Source of the DNA: Planctomycetota bacterium | GTDB lineage: Bacteria > Planctomycetota > Phycisphaerae > Phycisphaerales > UBA1924 | DNA length: 64,000 nucleotides | Direction: 5' to 3' | Assembly (NCBI GenBank): GCA_003696675.1 | Contig: RFGH01000112.1 | Location: 1-64,000, forward strand | In this document: piece by piece, positions 35,864 through 46,215 of the stretch | Position numbering within the stretch: the first letter of the stretch is position 1 | Layout: each line of letters begins with the position of its first letter | The notes under the pieces: model-generated | The model's input: the letters and a program-made list of their open reading frames with translations, nothing else | What the model was told of the DNA's origin: nothing | The model's database searches: none | Position numbers and translations under genes: made by a program

Positions 35864-37051
35864 TCACGCACCCGCGTGCTCGTGCCGCAACTGCCCGCAA
35901 GCCGCCGCGATGTCCCGCCCCCGGCTCGCCCGGATGTGGCAGTTCACCCCCCGGTCTCGCAGCACCCGCTGGAACGCCAGCACATCCGGCGTCTCCGGCC
36001 GTTCGAACGGCAGCCCCTCGACCTCGTTGTACCGGATCAAGTTCACATTGGCCCGCAGCCGCTTGCACACCCCGGCCAGCTCGGCCGCGTGCTCCGGGCG
36101 GTCGTTCACGCCCGCGAGCAGGATGTACTCCAGCGTGATCTCTCGCCCGGTTTTGGCGAACCACTTCTGGCACGCGGCCACCAACTGCTCGACCGTGGTG
36201 AACTCCGCCCACGGGATCAACTTCCGCCGAAGCTCATCGTTCGGGGCGTGCAGGGACAACGCCAGCGTCACCGGCAGCTCCATCTCCTCGGCCAGCTTCT
36301 CGATCGCCTTGTGCATGCCCACCGTCGAAATCGTGATCTTCCGGGCGCTGATCCCCAGCCCCCACGGCGCCGCCAGCGTCCGCACCGCGTGCGTCACCGC
36401 ACGGAAGTTCGCCAGCGGCTCGCCCATCCCCATGAACACCACATTCGTGATCCGCCCGACCCCGTCCAGCCGCGACAGCCGCCACACCTGCTCGATGATC
36501 CGCCCGGCCGACAGGTTCCCGTCCAGCCCGCCGATCCCCGTCGCACAGAACTTGCACCCCACCGGGCAGCCCACCTGCGATGAGATGCACGCCGTCCGAC
36601 GCGCCCGGGTGATCGAGCCGTCCTCGTCCTCCTCGGCGTCGGCCGGGATCATCACGCACTCCGTCTGGCGTGCCGTGTTCGAGTACGGCATCGCCCCCGG
36701 GCGTCCGTCCGCGGCAAGGATCGGCAACCGCGTCGTGTGATCTACCGTTGCCTCGCTGGCCGACACCCCCGCCCCGACCAGCCCATCCACCCACTCGATC
36801 AGCAGTTTCTGCGTGCCGTCGGTCGCCACCTGGTGCGCCACCGTTGGTCCGCTCAGGAAGGTCATCTCGCGGGCGAGCAACGCCCGATCCTGTTTCGAGA
36901 TGTTGCTCATCTGCTCCGGGTCGGCCACGCCCTTCAAGTAAACCCACTCCATCACCTGCTTGGCCCGGAACTTCGGCAGCCCTCGCTCCTGGCACCAGTC
37001 CGCCATGGTGGCTGGGGTGAAATCGAAAACATGGTACTTGGGGTGTTCCAC
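35864..37051 (-). CDS. rlmN: 23S rRNA (adenine-2503-C2)-methyltransferase RlmN
   Basis: 395 residues. The radical-SAM cluster motif G-C-P-V-G-C-K-F-C-A-T-G is near residue 165, preceded by R-T-A-C-I-S-S-Q-V, and G-M-G-E-P-L-A-N near 205 binds S-adenosylmethionine. A second conserved Cys needed for the methyl-transfer mechanism is expected in the R-G-x-D-I-x-A-A-C-G-Q-L sequence at the C-terminus, and it is present. RlmN methylates A2503 of 23S rRNA and A37 of some tRNAs. Five bases separate it from ispH upstream. An acidic loop of about 30 residues (near 125-145) is longer than usual. Confidence 0.95.
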   Translation of the reverse strand: MEHPKYHVFDFTPATMADWCQERGLPKFRAKQVMEWVYLKGVADPEQMSNISKQDRALLAREMTFLSGPTVAHQVATDGTQKLLIEWVDGLVGAGVSASEATVDHTTRLPILAADGRPGAMPYSNTARQTECVMIPADAEEDEDGSITRARRTACISSQVGCPVGCKFCATGIGGLDGNLSAGRIIEQVWRLSRLDGVGRITNVVFMGMGEPLANFRAVTHAVRTLAAPWGLGISARKITISTVGMHKAIEKLAEEMELPVTLALSLHAPNDELRRKLIPWAEFTTVEQLVAACQKWFAKTGREITLEYILLAGVNDRPEHAAELAGVCKRLRANVNLIRYNEVEGLPFERPETPDVLAFQRVLRDRGVNCHIRASRGRDIAAACGQLRHEHAGA

Positions 37052-37055
37052 GCGT

Positions 37056-38108
37056 TCACGCGCCCTTCGCGCTGATCGTCAACGCCACCGCGTTCGCCCC
37101 ATACTCACCCGCCGTCACCACGGGCGGCTCCACCTTCACCTTCCGGTCCCCCGGGTCGATCCCGTTCGCCAGCATCAGCTTCTTCAAACTCAGCGGCAAC
37201 CCGAACTCCACCGACTCCTCGAACACATCCGCCAAGTGCAGCGTCGCCCCGTGCTGCTCGACAAAGTGCCGGCAGATCGCGGAAACCAAATCCTCCGGCG
37301 CGCTCGCCCCAGCCGTCAGGAGGATCGTCTCGTCGCCCTTGGGATACCACGCCGGATCAAGCTCGGTCACATCGTCGATCCGCACGCCACGCGTGCCCAC
37401 ATTCTCGGCGATCTCCACAAGACGCACCGAGTTCGACGAGTTGCGGCTGCCCACAACGATCACCAGGTCGCAGTGGGGGGCGATCTGACGCACCGCGTGC
37501 TGGCGGTTCGTTGTCGCGTAGCAGATGTCCTCGTCCGGCGGCTCCTTGATGTTCGGGAACGCCGCCTTGAGCGCCGCGATGATCACGCCCGCGTCGTCCG
37601 TCGACAGCGTCGTCTGCGTCAAATACACCAACTTGTCCGGGTCGTCGATCCGCAAATGAGGGATATCCGCCGGGCTTTCGACCACCTGCGTCTGCTCGGG
37701 GGCCTCGCCGCTCGTCCCGATGATCTCCTGATGGTCCCGGTGACCGATCAGCAGGATCTGGTACCCCTGCCGGGCATACCGGATCGCCCGGCTATGAACC
37801 TTCGTCACAAGCGGGCAGGTCGCGTCGATCGCGGTCAGATGGCGGGCCTCCGCCTGCCGCCGGATCGCCGGCGACACCCCGTGGGCGCTGAACACCACGA
37901 CCGAACCCTCGGGCACCTCCGCCAGATCATCCACGAACCGCACGCCTTTGGCCTTGAGCCGTTCGACCACATGCCGGTTGTGAACGATCTCGTGGTAGAC
38001 ATACACTGGCTCGCGATCACCGAGCACATCCACGACCTGCTCGACCACATCGATCGCCATCCGCACGCCCGCGCAGAATCCCCTCGGGTTGGCCAGAACG
38101 ATCCGCAT
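37056..38108 (-). CDS. ispH: 4-hydroxy-3-methylbut-2-enyl diphosphate reductase
   Basis: 350 residues from ATG 38108; an upstream start would add eight unlikely residues. IspH is the last enzyme of the MEP isoprenoid pathway and carries a [4Fe-4S] cluster. Its cysteines are in N-P-R-G-F-C-A-G-V (near 12), D-A-T-C-P-L-V (near 98) and I-C-Y-A-T-T-N-R-Q (near 200). The substrate-binding patterns S-A-H-G-V-S-P, V-G-S-R-N-S-S-N-S and T-A-G-A-S-A-P are all present. It heads a leftward gene string that ends in undecaprenyl-linked sugar enzymes, which consume isoprenoid carriers. Confidence 0.97.
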   Translation of the reverse strand: MRIVLANPRGFCAGVRMAIDVVEQVVDVLGDREPVYVYHEIVHNRHVVERLKAKGVRFVDDLAEVPEGSVVVFSAHGVSPAIRRQAEARHLTAIDATCPLVTKVHSRAIRYARQGYQILLIGHRDHQEIIGTSGEAPEQTQVVESPADIPHLRIDDPDKLVYLTQTTLSTDDAGVIIAALKAAFPNIKEPPDEDICYATTNRQHAVRQIAPHCDLVIVVGSRNSSNSVRLVEIAENVGTRGVRIDDVTELDPAWYPKGDETILLTAGASAPEDLVSAICRHFVEQHGATLHLADVFEESVEFGLPLSLKKLMLANGIDPGDRKVKVEPPVVTAGEYGANAVALTISAKGA

Positions 38109-38185
38109 CGCACCTATCCTAGGGAACAACACCCCGCTCGCCCGCGGCTATCGTCACGCACACCCCCCGAACCCGAGGCAACCCC

Positions 38186-39265
38186 ATGCGAACCCTCCCG
38201 ATCGCCCTGCTGGCCCTCGCGTCCGCCCTCTCCCCGGCCGCCGCTCAGGAGTCCTTCAGCCAGGACCCCGCCGTCCTCATCGCCGAGATCGAGGCCGCCG
38301 ACGCCATGCGTCGCTACGGCGTCGCCGACGCCCCCGCCAAGCCGACCGGCACCGTCCGCATCGCCACCTACAACCTGCTCAATCTGTTCGACGACCAGGA
38401 CGATCCCGCCCTCTCCGGCGACCACGAGGACATCGACGACACCAAGCCCCTCCACGAGCGTCTGGCCGTGGTCCGGGCAATCCGAGAACTGGATGCGGAT
38501 GTCCTTTGTGTGCAGGAGGTCGAGTCCCTCGCCGCCCTGACCGAGTTCCGCGACGAGTTTCTGGCCGACATGGGCTACGAGCACATCGCCTCGATCGACG
38601 CTGGCGACGAGCGGGGCATCGAACAGGCCGTGCTGTCCCGCAAGCCCATCGTCCATGTTGAGAACTGGCCACGCATGCCTCTGGGCGGAATCCACCCGGA
38701 GAACTACGGCCCGAGCGGCAAGAACTGGTACGCCGGCCAGCCCATTGTCTTCCACCGCTCCCCGCTGCGGGTCGACATCGATCTCGGCACCGCAGCACAG
38801 CCCGAGATCATCACCCTCTTCGTGGTCCACCACAAGTCGGGGCGATACTCGGCTTACTGGCGCGACGCCGAGGCGGCCGGCGCGGTCAAACTCCTCAAGA
38901 ACCTCCAGATCGAACACCCCGAGCGACCCGTCCTCGTGCTGGGCGACTTCAACGCCGTGAGCACCGACAAGTCGGTCCAAACCTACCTGAACGCTGGATT
39001 TGACGATATCTTCGCAAAGCGTTCAGGAGACGATTCGGTCATTTCCCACGAGTCAGGCCGACGGATCGACCTGATCCTGGCCAATGCCCCCGCACGGGCG
39101 CAAGTCCTTGCTGATCAAGCATTTGTGCTCGGCACCGCCGCCCGTCCGGACGGCATCAGCTACCGCGACCTGCCCACCTTCGTCGGGCTGGCATCGGATC
39201 ACTACCCCGTCGCCGTGGACTTCCGTCCGCACGGGAACGGTTTGCGCGGCCCGGCAACGCCCTGA
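38186..39265 (+). CDS. Secreted endonuclease/exonuclease/phosphatase-family protein
   Basis: 359 residues with a signal peptide cleaved near A-A-A-Q (residue 20). The EEP fold is shown by R-I-A-T-Y-N-L-L-N-L-F near residue 58, D-V-L-C-V-Q-E-V-E near 108, V-V-H-H-K-S-G-R-Y near 215, V-L-V-L-G-D-F-N-A-V near 250 and L-A-S-D-H-Y-P-V near 343. These supply the Asn, Glu, His and Asp residues that bind metal and substrate. Members cleave nucleic acids, phosphoinositides or sphingomyelin; export suggests nutrient scavenging or surface hydrolysis. Substrate unknown. Confidence 0.87.
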   Translation: MRTLPIALLALASALSPAAAQESFSQDPAVLIAEIEAADAMRRYGVADAPAKPTGTVRIATYNLLNLFDDQDDPALSGDHEDIDDTKPLHERLAVVRAIRELDADVLCVQEVESLAALTEFRDEFLADMGYEHIASIDAGDERGIEQAVLSRKPIVHVENWPRMPLGGIHPENYGPSGKNWYAGQPIVFHRSPLRVDIDLGTAAQPEIITLFVVHHKSGRYSAYWRDAEAAGAVKLLKNLQIEHPERPVLVLGDFNAVSTDKSVQTYLNAGFDDIFAKRSGDDSVISHESGRRIDLILANAPARAQVLADQAFVLGTAARPDGISYRDLPTFVGLASDHYPVAVDFRPHGNGLRGPATP

Positions 39266-39339
39266 CCGCCGGGAACGCGTAGAATCTTGAATCAGCGTGG
39301 CCCGACCCACCCGGCCCGAACAAGGACAGGAACGGACCG

Positions 39340-39729
39340 ATGGATAATGTGAAGCCGTGGCAGATCATTCTCATGGTGCTGGCCGTGGCCGTGCTGGGGT
39401 TTTCGATCTGGCGGTTTGGGGGCTTTGGCAGCAGCATTCCCAAGCACGAGAGCATTCTGCTGGTGGATGTCATGACGGGCCAGCTCTACGACGCCCACAA
39501 GGGCGATGCCAAGGGCATTCTCCTCCCGGCGCGTGCACCCGGCACCGGCGAGCGGACGCTGTTCCCCGTCGAGCAGGACGAGAGTGGGACATGGCGTCTG
39601 CGAGATCGCTATGTCAGCACCTTCAAGCAGATGCAACTCAAGTCCGAGGTCGTGTCCGCGGACATGACCGTGCGGGTGAAGTCCGACGAGCCAGAGTATT
39701 ACGAGCCCGTTCTGCCCGGCAATGGCTGA
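39340..39729 (+). CDS. Small membrane protein of unknown function
   Basis: 129 residues. One N-terminal membrane helix (W-Q-I-I-L-M-V-L-A-V-A-V-L-G-F-S-I-W) and a hydrophilic domain with L-L-V-D-V-M-T-G-Q-L-Y and a Tyr/Glu-rich end. I do not recognise a family. It is followed 19 bases later by a pseudopilin gene in the same direction, suggesting they work together. A run of A-G-G-A-style bases lies upstream of ATG 39340. Confidence 0.75.
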   Translation: MDNVKPWQIILMVLAVAVLGFSIWRFGGFGSSIPKHESILLVDVMTGQLYDAHKGDAKGILLPARAPGTGERTLFPVEQDESGTWRLRDRYVSTFKQMQLKSEVVSADMTVRVKSDEPEYYEPVLPGNG

Positions 39730-39748
39730 ACTCAGCCTGGAGTTTCAA

Positions 39749-40861
<1,113 letters not shown>

Positions 40862-40886
40862 CCTCCCCCCGACTCCGACCCCCAGA

Positions 40887-40911
40887 CGCGGCCTCCGAGG
40901 CCGCGTTTTTT
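40887..40911 (+). terminator. Rho-independent terminator of the pseudopilin unit
   Basis: An 8-bp stem CGCGGCCT/AGGCCGCG with a CCG loop is followed directly by six T residues. Confidence 0.95.
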
Positions 40912-41125
40912 ATCCGCCCGCCCCAGTTTCCCTACTTTGACATTCCCACACCCAGCCCCTTGCTCACCAAACCTTTATAGCAATCGCGTGGACGCTCGCA
41001 CTCCGACAGCTATCCTGATATGCTGAGAGCGCGATTCCCCGCCTCAGACGGGCGTTTCCTGACCCCGCCCTATGAGTCGGTCTCGCGGAACAAGAGAGAT
41101 CACCCCTGACCGTGGAGAGATTGAA

Positions 41126-41770
41126 ATGAAGAACGCCTTCGCCTTGGCACTGGTCGCCGCTGCCGCCACCGCCGCTTCGGCCAATGTCGTCGTCAACGAG
41201 GTTGTCGGCTCGACCACCGGCCCCGATGTGGAGTTCATCGAGCTCTACAACACCGGCGCATCCGCTATCGACCTGACCGGTTGGACCATCGAGCTTTGGG
41301 ATTCGGACAGCACCTCCTTCGGTGGCGCGGATGGTACCGCTCCCTACGCCCTGTCGGGCACCATCGCCGCGGGCGGATATTGGACCATCGCCAACGGCGA
41401 GGCCGCGAGCCAGCTTGGCTTCATCGGCGATGCCTTCTTCGGCAACAACTCGATCGAGAACTCGTCCTACACCCTCGTCCTCCGCGACGCGGGCGCCAAT
41501 GTCGTCCAGACCATCTTCTTCTGGGACAGCGGCGCGGGCGACCAGGCCAACATCGCCGGCTCGGTCATCACCCCCGACATCACCGTCGGCCCCGACGGCA
41601 CCTTCCTGCCCGCCGGCTTCTACCGCGCCGGTGACGGTTCCAACAACATCGTCATTCATAGCTTCAACGATTTCTCCGACTACACCCCCGGTGCCGCCAA
41701 TGTCCCCGCCCCGGGCGCCCTGGCCCTCCTCGGCCTCGGCGGCCTCGTCGCCGGACGCCGCCGCCGCTAA
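41126..41770 (+). CDS. Lamin-tail-domain protein with PEP-CTERM-like sorting tail
   Basis: 214 residues from ATG 41126, with GGAG upstream. Signal peptide about 1-19 (A-A-T-A-A-S-A-N). Residues 22-160 resemble the lamin tail domain: V-V-N-E-V-V-G, E-F-I-E-L-Y-N-T-G, D-L-T-G-W-T-I-E-L. The C-terminus V-P-A-P-G-A-L-A-L-L-G-L-G-G-L-V-A-G-R-R-R-R is a PEP-CTERM-type signal (P-A-P in place of P-E-P, hydrophobic helix, basic end), which exosortase would cleave during surface sorting. No exosortase gene is in this window. Confidence 0.85.
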   Translation: MKNAFALALVAAAATAASANVVVNEVVGSTTGPDVEFIELYNTGASAIDLTGWTIELWDSDSTSFGGADGTAPYALSGTIAAGGYWTIANGEAASQLGFIGDAFFGNNSIENSSYTLVLRDAGANVVQTIFFWDSGAGDQANIAGSVITPDITVGPDGTFLPAGFYRAGDGSNNIVIHSFNDFSDYTPGAANVPAPGALALLGLGGLVAGRRRR

Positions 41771-41797
41771 TCCCGTCCGCTGCAACCGAACCTTCCC

Positions 41798-41823
41798 AAA
41801 GCCGCCCCCAACGGGGCGGCTTT
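41798..41823 (+). terminator. Rho-independent terminator of the lamin-tail gene
   Basis: An 11-bp perfect stem AAAGCCGCCCC/GGGGCGGCTTT with a 4-nt loop lies 27 bp past the stop; the right arm ends TTT followed by GTCC, a weak T-tract. Confidence 0.8.
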
Positions 41824-41873
41824 GTCCTTCTCCCCCATCCGCCCTTGTGCGGGAAGCCCACATACCCTCCGCC

Positions 41874-43325
41874 ATGAACACCACGACCGAAGCCACGGCC
41901 GCCGCCCTTGCGCGACTCGATGCCAACGAGCCTCACGCCATCGAGCGTCTGATCGACTGGCTCCGCATCCCTTCGATCTCCACCGATCCGAAGTACAAGC
42001 GCGAGGTCGCCCGCGCCGCAGAGTGGTCCGCCGACCATCTCCGTGCATCGGGCTTCGAGGTCAGCGTCCTCCCGACCGGCCAGCCCGCCGGCGCGGGCCA
42101 CCCCATCGTCCTTGCCCACACCCCCGGCGCGGACGACTACACCGGGCCGCATGTGCTTTTCTACGGCCATTACGATGTCCAGCCCGTCGACCCCGTCGAA
42201 CTCTGGGAAGCAGACCCCTTCGACCCCCAACGCAAGCCCGCTGTGCCCGGCGGCCCCGGCGAGCGGCTGGTCGCACGCGGCGCCTGCGACGACAAGGGCC
42301 AAGTGGCCATGTTCCTCGAAGCCGCCCGTGCCTGGTACGAATCTTCAGGAGCGCCCGCCGCCGGTGTCCGCATGACCGTCCTGCTCGAGGGCGAGGAGGA
42401 GTCCGGCTCGGTCAATCTCGAGCGCTTCGTCGCCGATCACGCCGAGACTCTCCGCAAGTGCGATGTCTGCCTGATCTCCGACACCGGCATGCTCGGACGC
42501 GGGCGCCCGGCCATCACCTATGGCGTCCGCGGGCTGGCGTACACCGAGGTCACCCTCCACGGCCCGGATCACGACCTGCACTCCGGGCAGTGGGGCGGCA
42601 AGATCCCCAACCCGATCAACGAACTGGTGCGCGTGCTCTCCGGGCTTTGGGACGATAAACGCCGAGTCACCCTGCCCGGTTTCTACGACGGCGTCCGCGA
42701 CCTGACCGATCAGGAGCGTGCCAACTGGAGGAACCTCAACATCGACGAAGCCGCCGCCCTCCGCGGCATCGGTCTGCCCCCGGAGTCCTCCATCGGCGAG
42801 GCCGGGTTCACCATGATCGAGCGCGAATGGGCCCGCCCGACCGCCGAGATCAACGGCATCTGGGGCGGCTACACGGGGCACGGGGCGAAGACCGTCATCC
42901 CGACGCACGCCACCGCCAAAGTCTCGTTCCGGCTTGTCGATGATCAGGATCACGAGCGGGTGCGGGACTCGTTCTTCGCATGGCTGCAGGATCGCACGCC
43001 CCCGGGCTGCCGGTGGACGCTCACAGACCACGGCGGCGGGGCCCCGGTTACCTGCGCGATCGACTCTCCCCCCCTCACCGCCGCCCGCAAAGCCGTCGAG
43101 CAGGCCTGCTCGGTGGCCCCGGCAATGATCAAGACCGGTGGCTCGATCCCGGTCGCGGGCCTGCTCAAGACCGAACTTGGCATCGAAACCATCTTCATGG
43201 GCTTCGGGCTCGAGGACGATCGGGTCCACAGCCCCAACGAGAAGTTCGAGCTGGACTGCTATCGCATGGGCGCCCGCTCCCACGCCGTGCTCATGGGGCT
43301 GCTGCGGGACGGGGCGGCGGGCTGA
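41874..43325 (+). CDS. M20-family metallopeptidase (dipeptidase)
   Basis: 483 residues from ATG 41874. Zinc and catalytic motifs: F-Y-G-H-Y-D-V-Q-P (His and Asp, near 100), G-A-C-D-D-K-G-Q near 140 (second Asp), E-G-E-E-E-S-G-S near 180 (catalytic Glu pair), I-S-D-T-G near 205 and the C-terminal H-S-P-N-E-K-F near 455. This set and length fit cytosolic carnosinase-like dipeptidases (M20 family). A separate dimerisation lid, G-P-D-H-D-L-H-S-G, is present near 235. No signal peptide, so cytoplasmic. A peptide-degrading role is inferred; substrate range is unknown. Confidence 0.92.
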   Translation: MNTTTEATAAALARLDANEPHAIERLIDWLRIPSISTDPKYKREVARAAEWSADHLRASGFEVSVLPTGQPAGAGHPIVLAHTPGADDYTGPHVLFYGHYDVQPVDPVELWEADPFDPQRKPAVPGGPGERLVARGACDDKGQVAMFLEAARAWYESSGAPAAGVRMTVLLEGEEESGSVNLERFVADHAETLRKCDVCLISDTGMLGRGRPAITYGVRGLAYTEVTLHGPDHDLHSGQWGGKIPNPINELVRVLSGLWDDKRRVTLPGFYDGVRDLTDQERANWRNLNIDEAAALRGIGLPPESSIGEAGFTMIEREWARPTAEINGIWGGYTGHGAKTVIPTHATAKVSFRLVDDQDHERVRDSFFAWLQDRTPPGCRWTLTDHGGGAPVTCAIDSPPLTAARKAVEQACSVAPAMIKTGGSIPVAGLLKTELGIETIFMGFGLEDDRVHSPNEKFELDCYRMGARSHAVLMGLLRDGAAG

Positions 43326-43328
43326 ACC

Positions 43329-43634
43329 TCAGGCCGCGGTGGCCGACTCGATGTCCTCGGTGATGGCTTTGGCCATCTTGACGGTCTCGCCGACCTCCAT
43401 CACCGCGCCGTTGTCATCGAGGATGTCCACCCCTTCCTCGTCGTCGTCGATGTGCCCGTGCAGCCGGGCCAGACGCAGGGCGTACTCGTAGTGGAGTTCC
43501 GACACGCGGTTGCGCAGATCGTGCAGCTGGGTTTCGTGGCGGATCACGCTCGAAAAAACCCCGAGCATCGAGACCACGCAGATCGTGCCCGTCAGCCCGA
43601 GGATCAGCCAGAGAAGCGTGCCAGTATCGACCAT
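43329..43634 (-). CDS. Small membrane protein, unknown function
   Basis: 101 residues from ATG 43634. One N-terminal membrane helix (L-L-W-L-I-L-G-L-T-G-T-I-C-V-V-S-M-L-G-V-F) is followed by a likely coiled coil (L-R-N-R-V-S-E-L-H-Y-E-Y-A-L-R-L-A-R-L) and an acidic tail (D-D-D-E-E-G-V-D). Codon pattern and composition look real, but the family is not recognised. It converges on the dipeptidase gene (3 bp apart) and diverges from the 806-residue gene. The open frame continues upstream but opposite a convincing gene. Confidence 0.6.
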   Translation of the reverse strand: MVDTGTLLWLILGLTGTICVVSMLGVFSSVIRHETQLHDLRNRVSELHYEYALRLARLHGHIDDDEEGVDILDDNGAVMEVGETVKMAKAITEDIESATAA

Positions 43635-43784
43635 TGCCGCAACCATCGGCACGATCGGACCGGGACTTTCGCGGTGAACCGCGCACGCCCTCCAATCGGT
43701 ACAATCCGCAGCGGCCCAGCCCGGCCAGACCCCCGGACCCCCGGCACCCAGGAGCCCCGCCCCTTGCTGACCCGACCCGTCCCC

Positions 43785-46205
43785 ATGCCACGCTGGCTGC
43801 TGACGCTGGCGATGCTGTTCGCTGTGGTCCTCCCAGCCAACGCCCAGACGGCCGAGGAGGTCACCGTCGAAGCGGTCCAGTACGGCATCGGCGACGCCGC
43901 CCGGGCGGGGGACTGGGCGGGCATCCAGGTCAATGTCCTCGATTCGGCCCCCGAGCAGCGGGACATCTTGCTGCGTGTTGCCGTCCGCGATGCCGACGGC
44001 GACCGGGCCAACTACGACCGGGTCGTCACCTCCAACCCGGGCGTCGAACAGTCCTTCTGGCTTTACGCCCGCATGCCCTTCGGTTCCGAGGGCGAGCCGC
44101 CCCCGGTGCTGGTCTTTGAGGCGATCGAGACAGACGGGGGCCGCGTACGCGCCGGCCGCCTGCTCGGACGCTACGACCCCCGGATCGGATCGACCAAGCA
44201 GGTCATCGAGCCGAGCCTGAGCATCATCGCTGTGGTCGGTCCCTACGCGGCCGGACTCGATCTTTACAACTTTCGGATCGGCAACATCTCCGCCCTCCCG
44301 TTCGGGCATGAGCTGACCCGCGTCGTGACCGGGCGGACGATTCCGCTCCTCCCCGACCACTGGCAGGGCCTCACGGCCGTGGACGCGCTGGTCTGGGCCG
44401 AGTCGACCACCAGCAACACCGAGCCGAGCGCGTTGACGCCGGAGCGGGCGCGGGCGATCCGCACCTGGGTCGAGCGCGGTGGGCATCTGATCGTGATCCT
44501 GCCGCCCGCCGGCGACCCTTGGTTCGGCGCGGCGCACCCGCTCTCCGATCTGTTGCCGAAGATCCAGCGCCCGCGTCGGCTCGACGGCGTCGATCTCGAG
44601 ACCCTCCGTCCGCTGCTGGCCGAGTCCATCGAGACACCGCTGCCGCGCAACGCAGTGATTCAGGCCTTCGTACCCGCGCCCGGGGCCGCGCCCGACGAAG
44701 CCCGTCCGGTGCTGACCACGCCCGAGGGTGACTGCATCGTGATCCAGCGGCTGGTCGGCAGCGGCGCGGTGACGGTGGTGGGGCTCGATCTGTCCGCCGG
44801 TCCGCTGCGACGGTACAACCTGCCCGACGCCGAGGCGTTCTGGCACCGCGTGCTCGGCCGGCGTGCGGATATAAAACGACCGGAAGAGTTCACCCAGCAA
44901 GAGAAGTCCGACGCGTCCTCGCGGACGCAGGTGGACTTCGACCATGACATCTCATCCCAGATCGACAGCACGGGACGGGCGGTGCAGGGCATCCTCTACG
45001 GGCTGGTGGTGTTCATTACCTACTGGCTGGTAGCCGGTCCCCTCGGGTTCATGCTGCTCAAGAAACGGAACCTCCAGCACCATGCGTGGGTCGGATTCGT
45101 AGCGTGCACCGCTGTGTTCACCGCGCTGGCGTGGGCCGGGGCGACCGCGCTCCGTCCCGGGCGCGTCGAGGTGACGCACCTCACCCTGCTCGAGTCCGTG
45201 CACGGACAGCCGATCTCCCGGGCGCGCACCTGGGCGAGCGTGATGCTGCCGGACTACGGCGAATCCAAGGTCTCGGTCGAGGCCGCCGACACGCCGACCG
45301 GTCGGTCCTCGGATCTGCTCGCTCCATGGAACCCTCCGGGCGTGACTGGTCTGGTCAGCGGCTTCCCGGACAACACCGGCTACTCGATCAACGCCCGATT
45401 CCCTTCAACGCTGACCGTTCCCTCGCGGGCGACCGTCAAGCAGTTCCGCGTCGACTTCGGCGGGCAGGCTGCCTGGTCGGGCATCACGCTGCTGCGTGAC
45501 CCCGCCCGGACCGACGATCCGGAGATCGTCATCGATGGGCTTTCGCTTTCCGGAACGATTGTCCATGATCTGCCGGGCGCGCTGGAGAATGTTCGTGTGA
45601 TCGTGTGCCAGGGGCAGACGCCGCTTCGATCCCCGGGGGCCGCTATGACCGGGCTGTCGCCTACACGGACCCTTGTGTTCGCGTCGCGTTTCCAGGACGG
45701 ACGCTGGCAGCCTGGCGAGCCGTTCGACCTCTCGACGGTGGTCAACGCGGCATCCATCCAGGACGCCTTGCGGGGCGACTACTTCCGCGGCGCGGTCCGC
45801 GACGGCATCAACGCATTATCGATCAATCCGACCACGGGGCGTCCGCTGACGGACAGGCTGCTAGCCGCGCGATTCATCTCGATGTTCGCGCCGCCGAACT
45901 ACAACGACGATCGCGACATGGTCGCCAACCGCCAGGCCAGGCGTTTTTCCACCCACGGCTGGGACCTCGGGCGGTGGCTGACCACCCCCTGCGTGATTGT
46001 CGCGGGTTTCCTGCAAATCGACGCCCGCGACGCGTCGCCCGAAGCGATCCCGTTCCCGCTGTATGTCAACGACCGGGCGGCCCCGGCCCACGGGCTGACC
46101 ATGGTCACCTGGATCTATCCGCTCCCCCCCTCGCCCCCGGCCTGGCCCTCGACGCCGGCGTCCCGCGGGCCGCAATCAACCGAGCAGACACCCGACGCGC
46201 CGTGA
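43785..46205 (+). CDS. Large membrane-anchored protein next to ABC ATPase (GldG/DUF4350-like context)
   Basis: 806 residues from ATG 43785. Signal peptide about 1-21 (L-P-A-N-A-Q). Residues 25-365 form an extracytoplasmic region including W-V-E-R-G-G-H-L-I-V-I-L-P-P-A-G-D, a class I amidotransferase-like strand-loop seen in related envelope proteins. Two membrane helices follow at about 405-430 and 440-465 (Y-G-L-V-V-F-I-T-Y-W-L-V-A-G), then a strand-rich C-terminal domain of about 320 residues. The ABC ATPase gene begins 10 bp downstream. I do not recognise a named family; a role with the ATPase in an envelope process is inferred from adjacency. Confidence 0.75.
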   Translation: MPRWLLTLAMLFAVVLPANAQTAEEVTVEAVQYGIGDAARAGDWAGIQVNVLDSAPEQRDILLRVAVRDADGDRANYDRVVTSNPGVEQSFWLYARMPFGSEGEPPPVLVFEAIETDGGRVRAGRLLGRYDPRIGSTKQVIEPSLSIIAVVGPYAAGLDLYNFRIGNISALPFGHELTRVVTGRTIPLLPDHWQGLTAVDALVWAESTTSNTEPSALTPERARAIRTWVERGGHLIVILPPAGDPWFGAAHPLSDLLPKIQRPRRLDGVDLETLRPLLAESIETPLPRNAVIQAFVPAPGAAPDEARPVLTTPEGDCIVIQRLVGSGAVTVVGLDLSAGPLRRYNLPDAEAFWHRVLGRRADIKRPEEFTQQEKSDASSRTQVDFDHDISSQIDSTGRAVQGILYGLVVFITYWLVAGPLGFMLLKKRNLQHHAWVGFVACTAVFTALAWAGATALRPGRVEVTHLTLLESVHGQPISRARTWASVMLPDYGESKVSVEAADTPTGRSSDLLAPWNPPGVTGLVSGFPDNTGYSINARFPSTLTVPSRATVKQFRVDFGGQAAWSGITLLRDPARTDDPEIVIDGLSLSGTIVHDLPGALENVRVIVCQGQTPLRSPGAAMTGLSPTRTLVFASRFQDGRWQPGEPFDLSTVVNAASIQDALRGDYFRGAVRDGINALSINPTTGRPLTDRLLAARFISMFAPPNYNDDRDMVANRQARRFSTHGWDLGRWLTTPCVIVAGFLQIDARDASPEAIPFPLYVNDRAAPAHGLTMVTWIYPLPPSPPAWPSTPASRGPQSTEQTPDAP

Positions 46206-46215
46206 GGTACCCGCC

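Noticed and set aside
36960-38540. 526-codon plus-strand frame overlapping rlmN, ispH and the EEP gene
   Set aside because: Very rich in Arg, His and Pro and antisense to two well-conserved enzymes.
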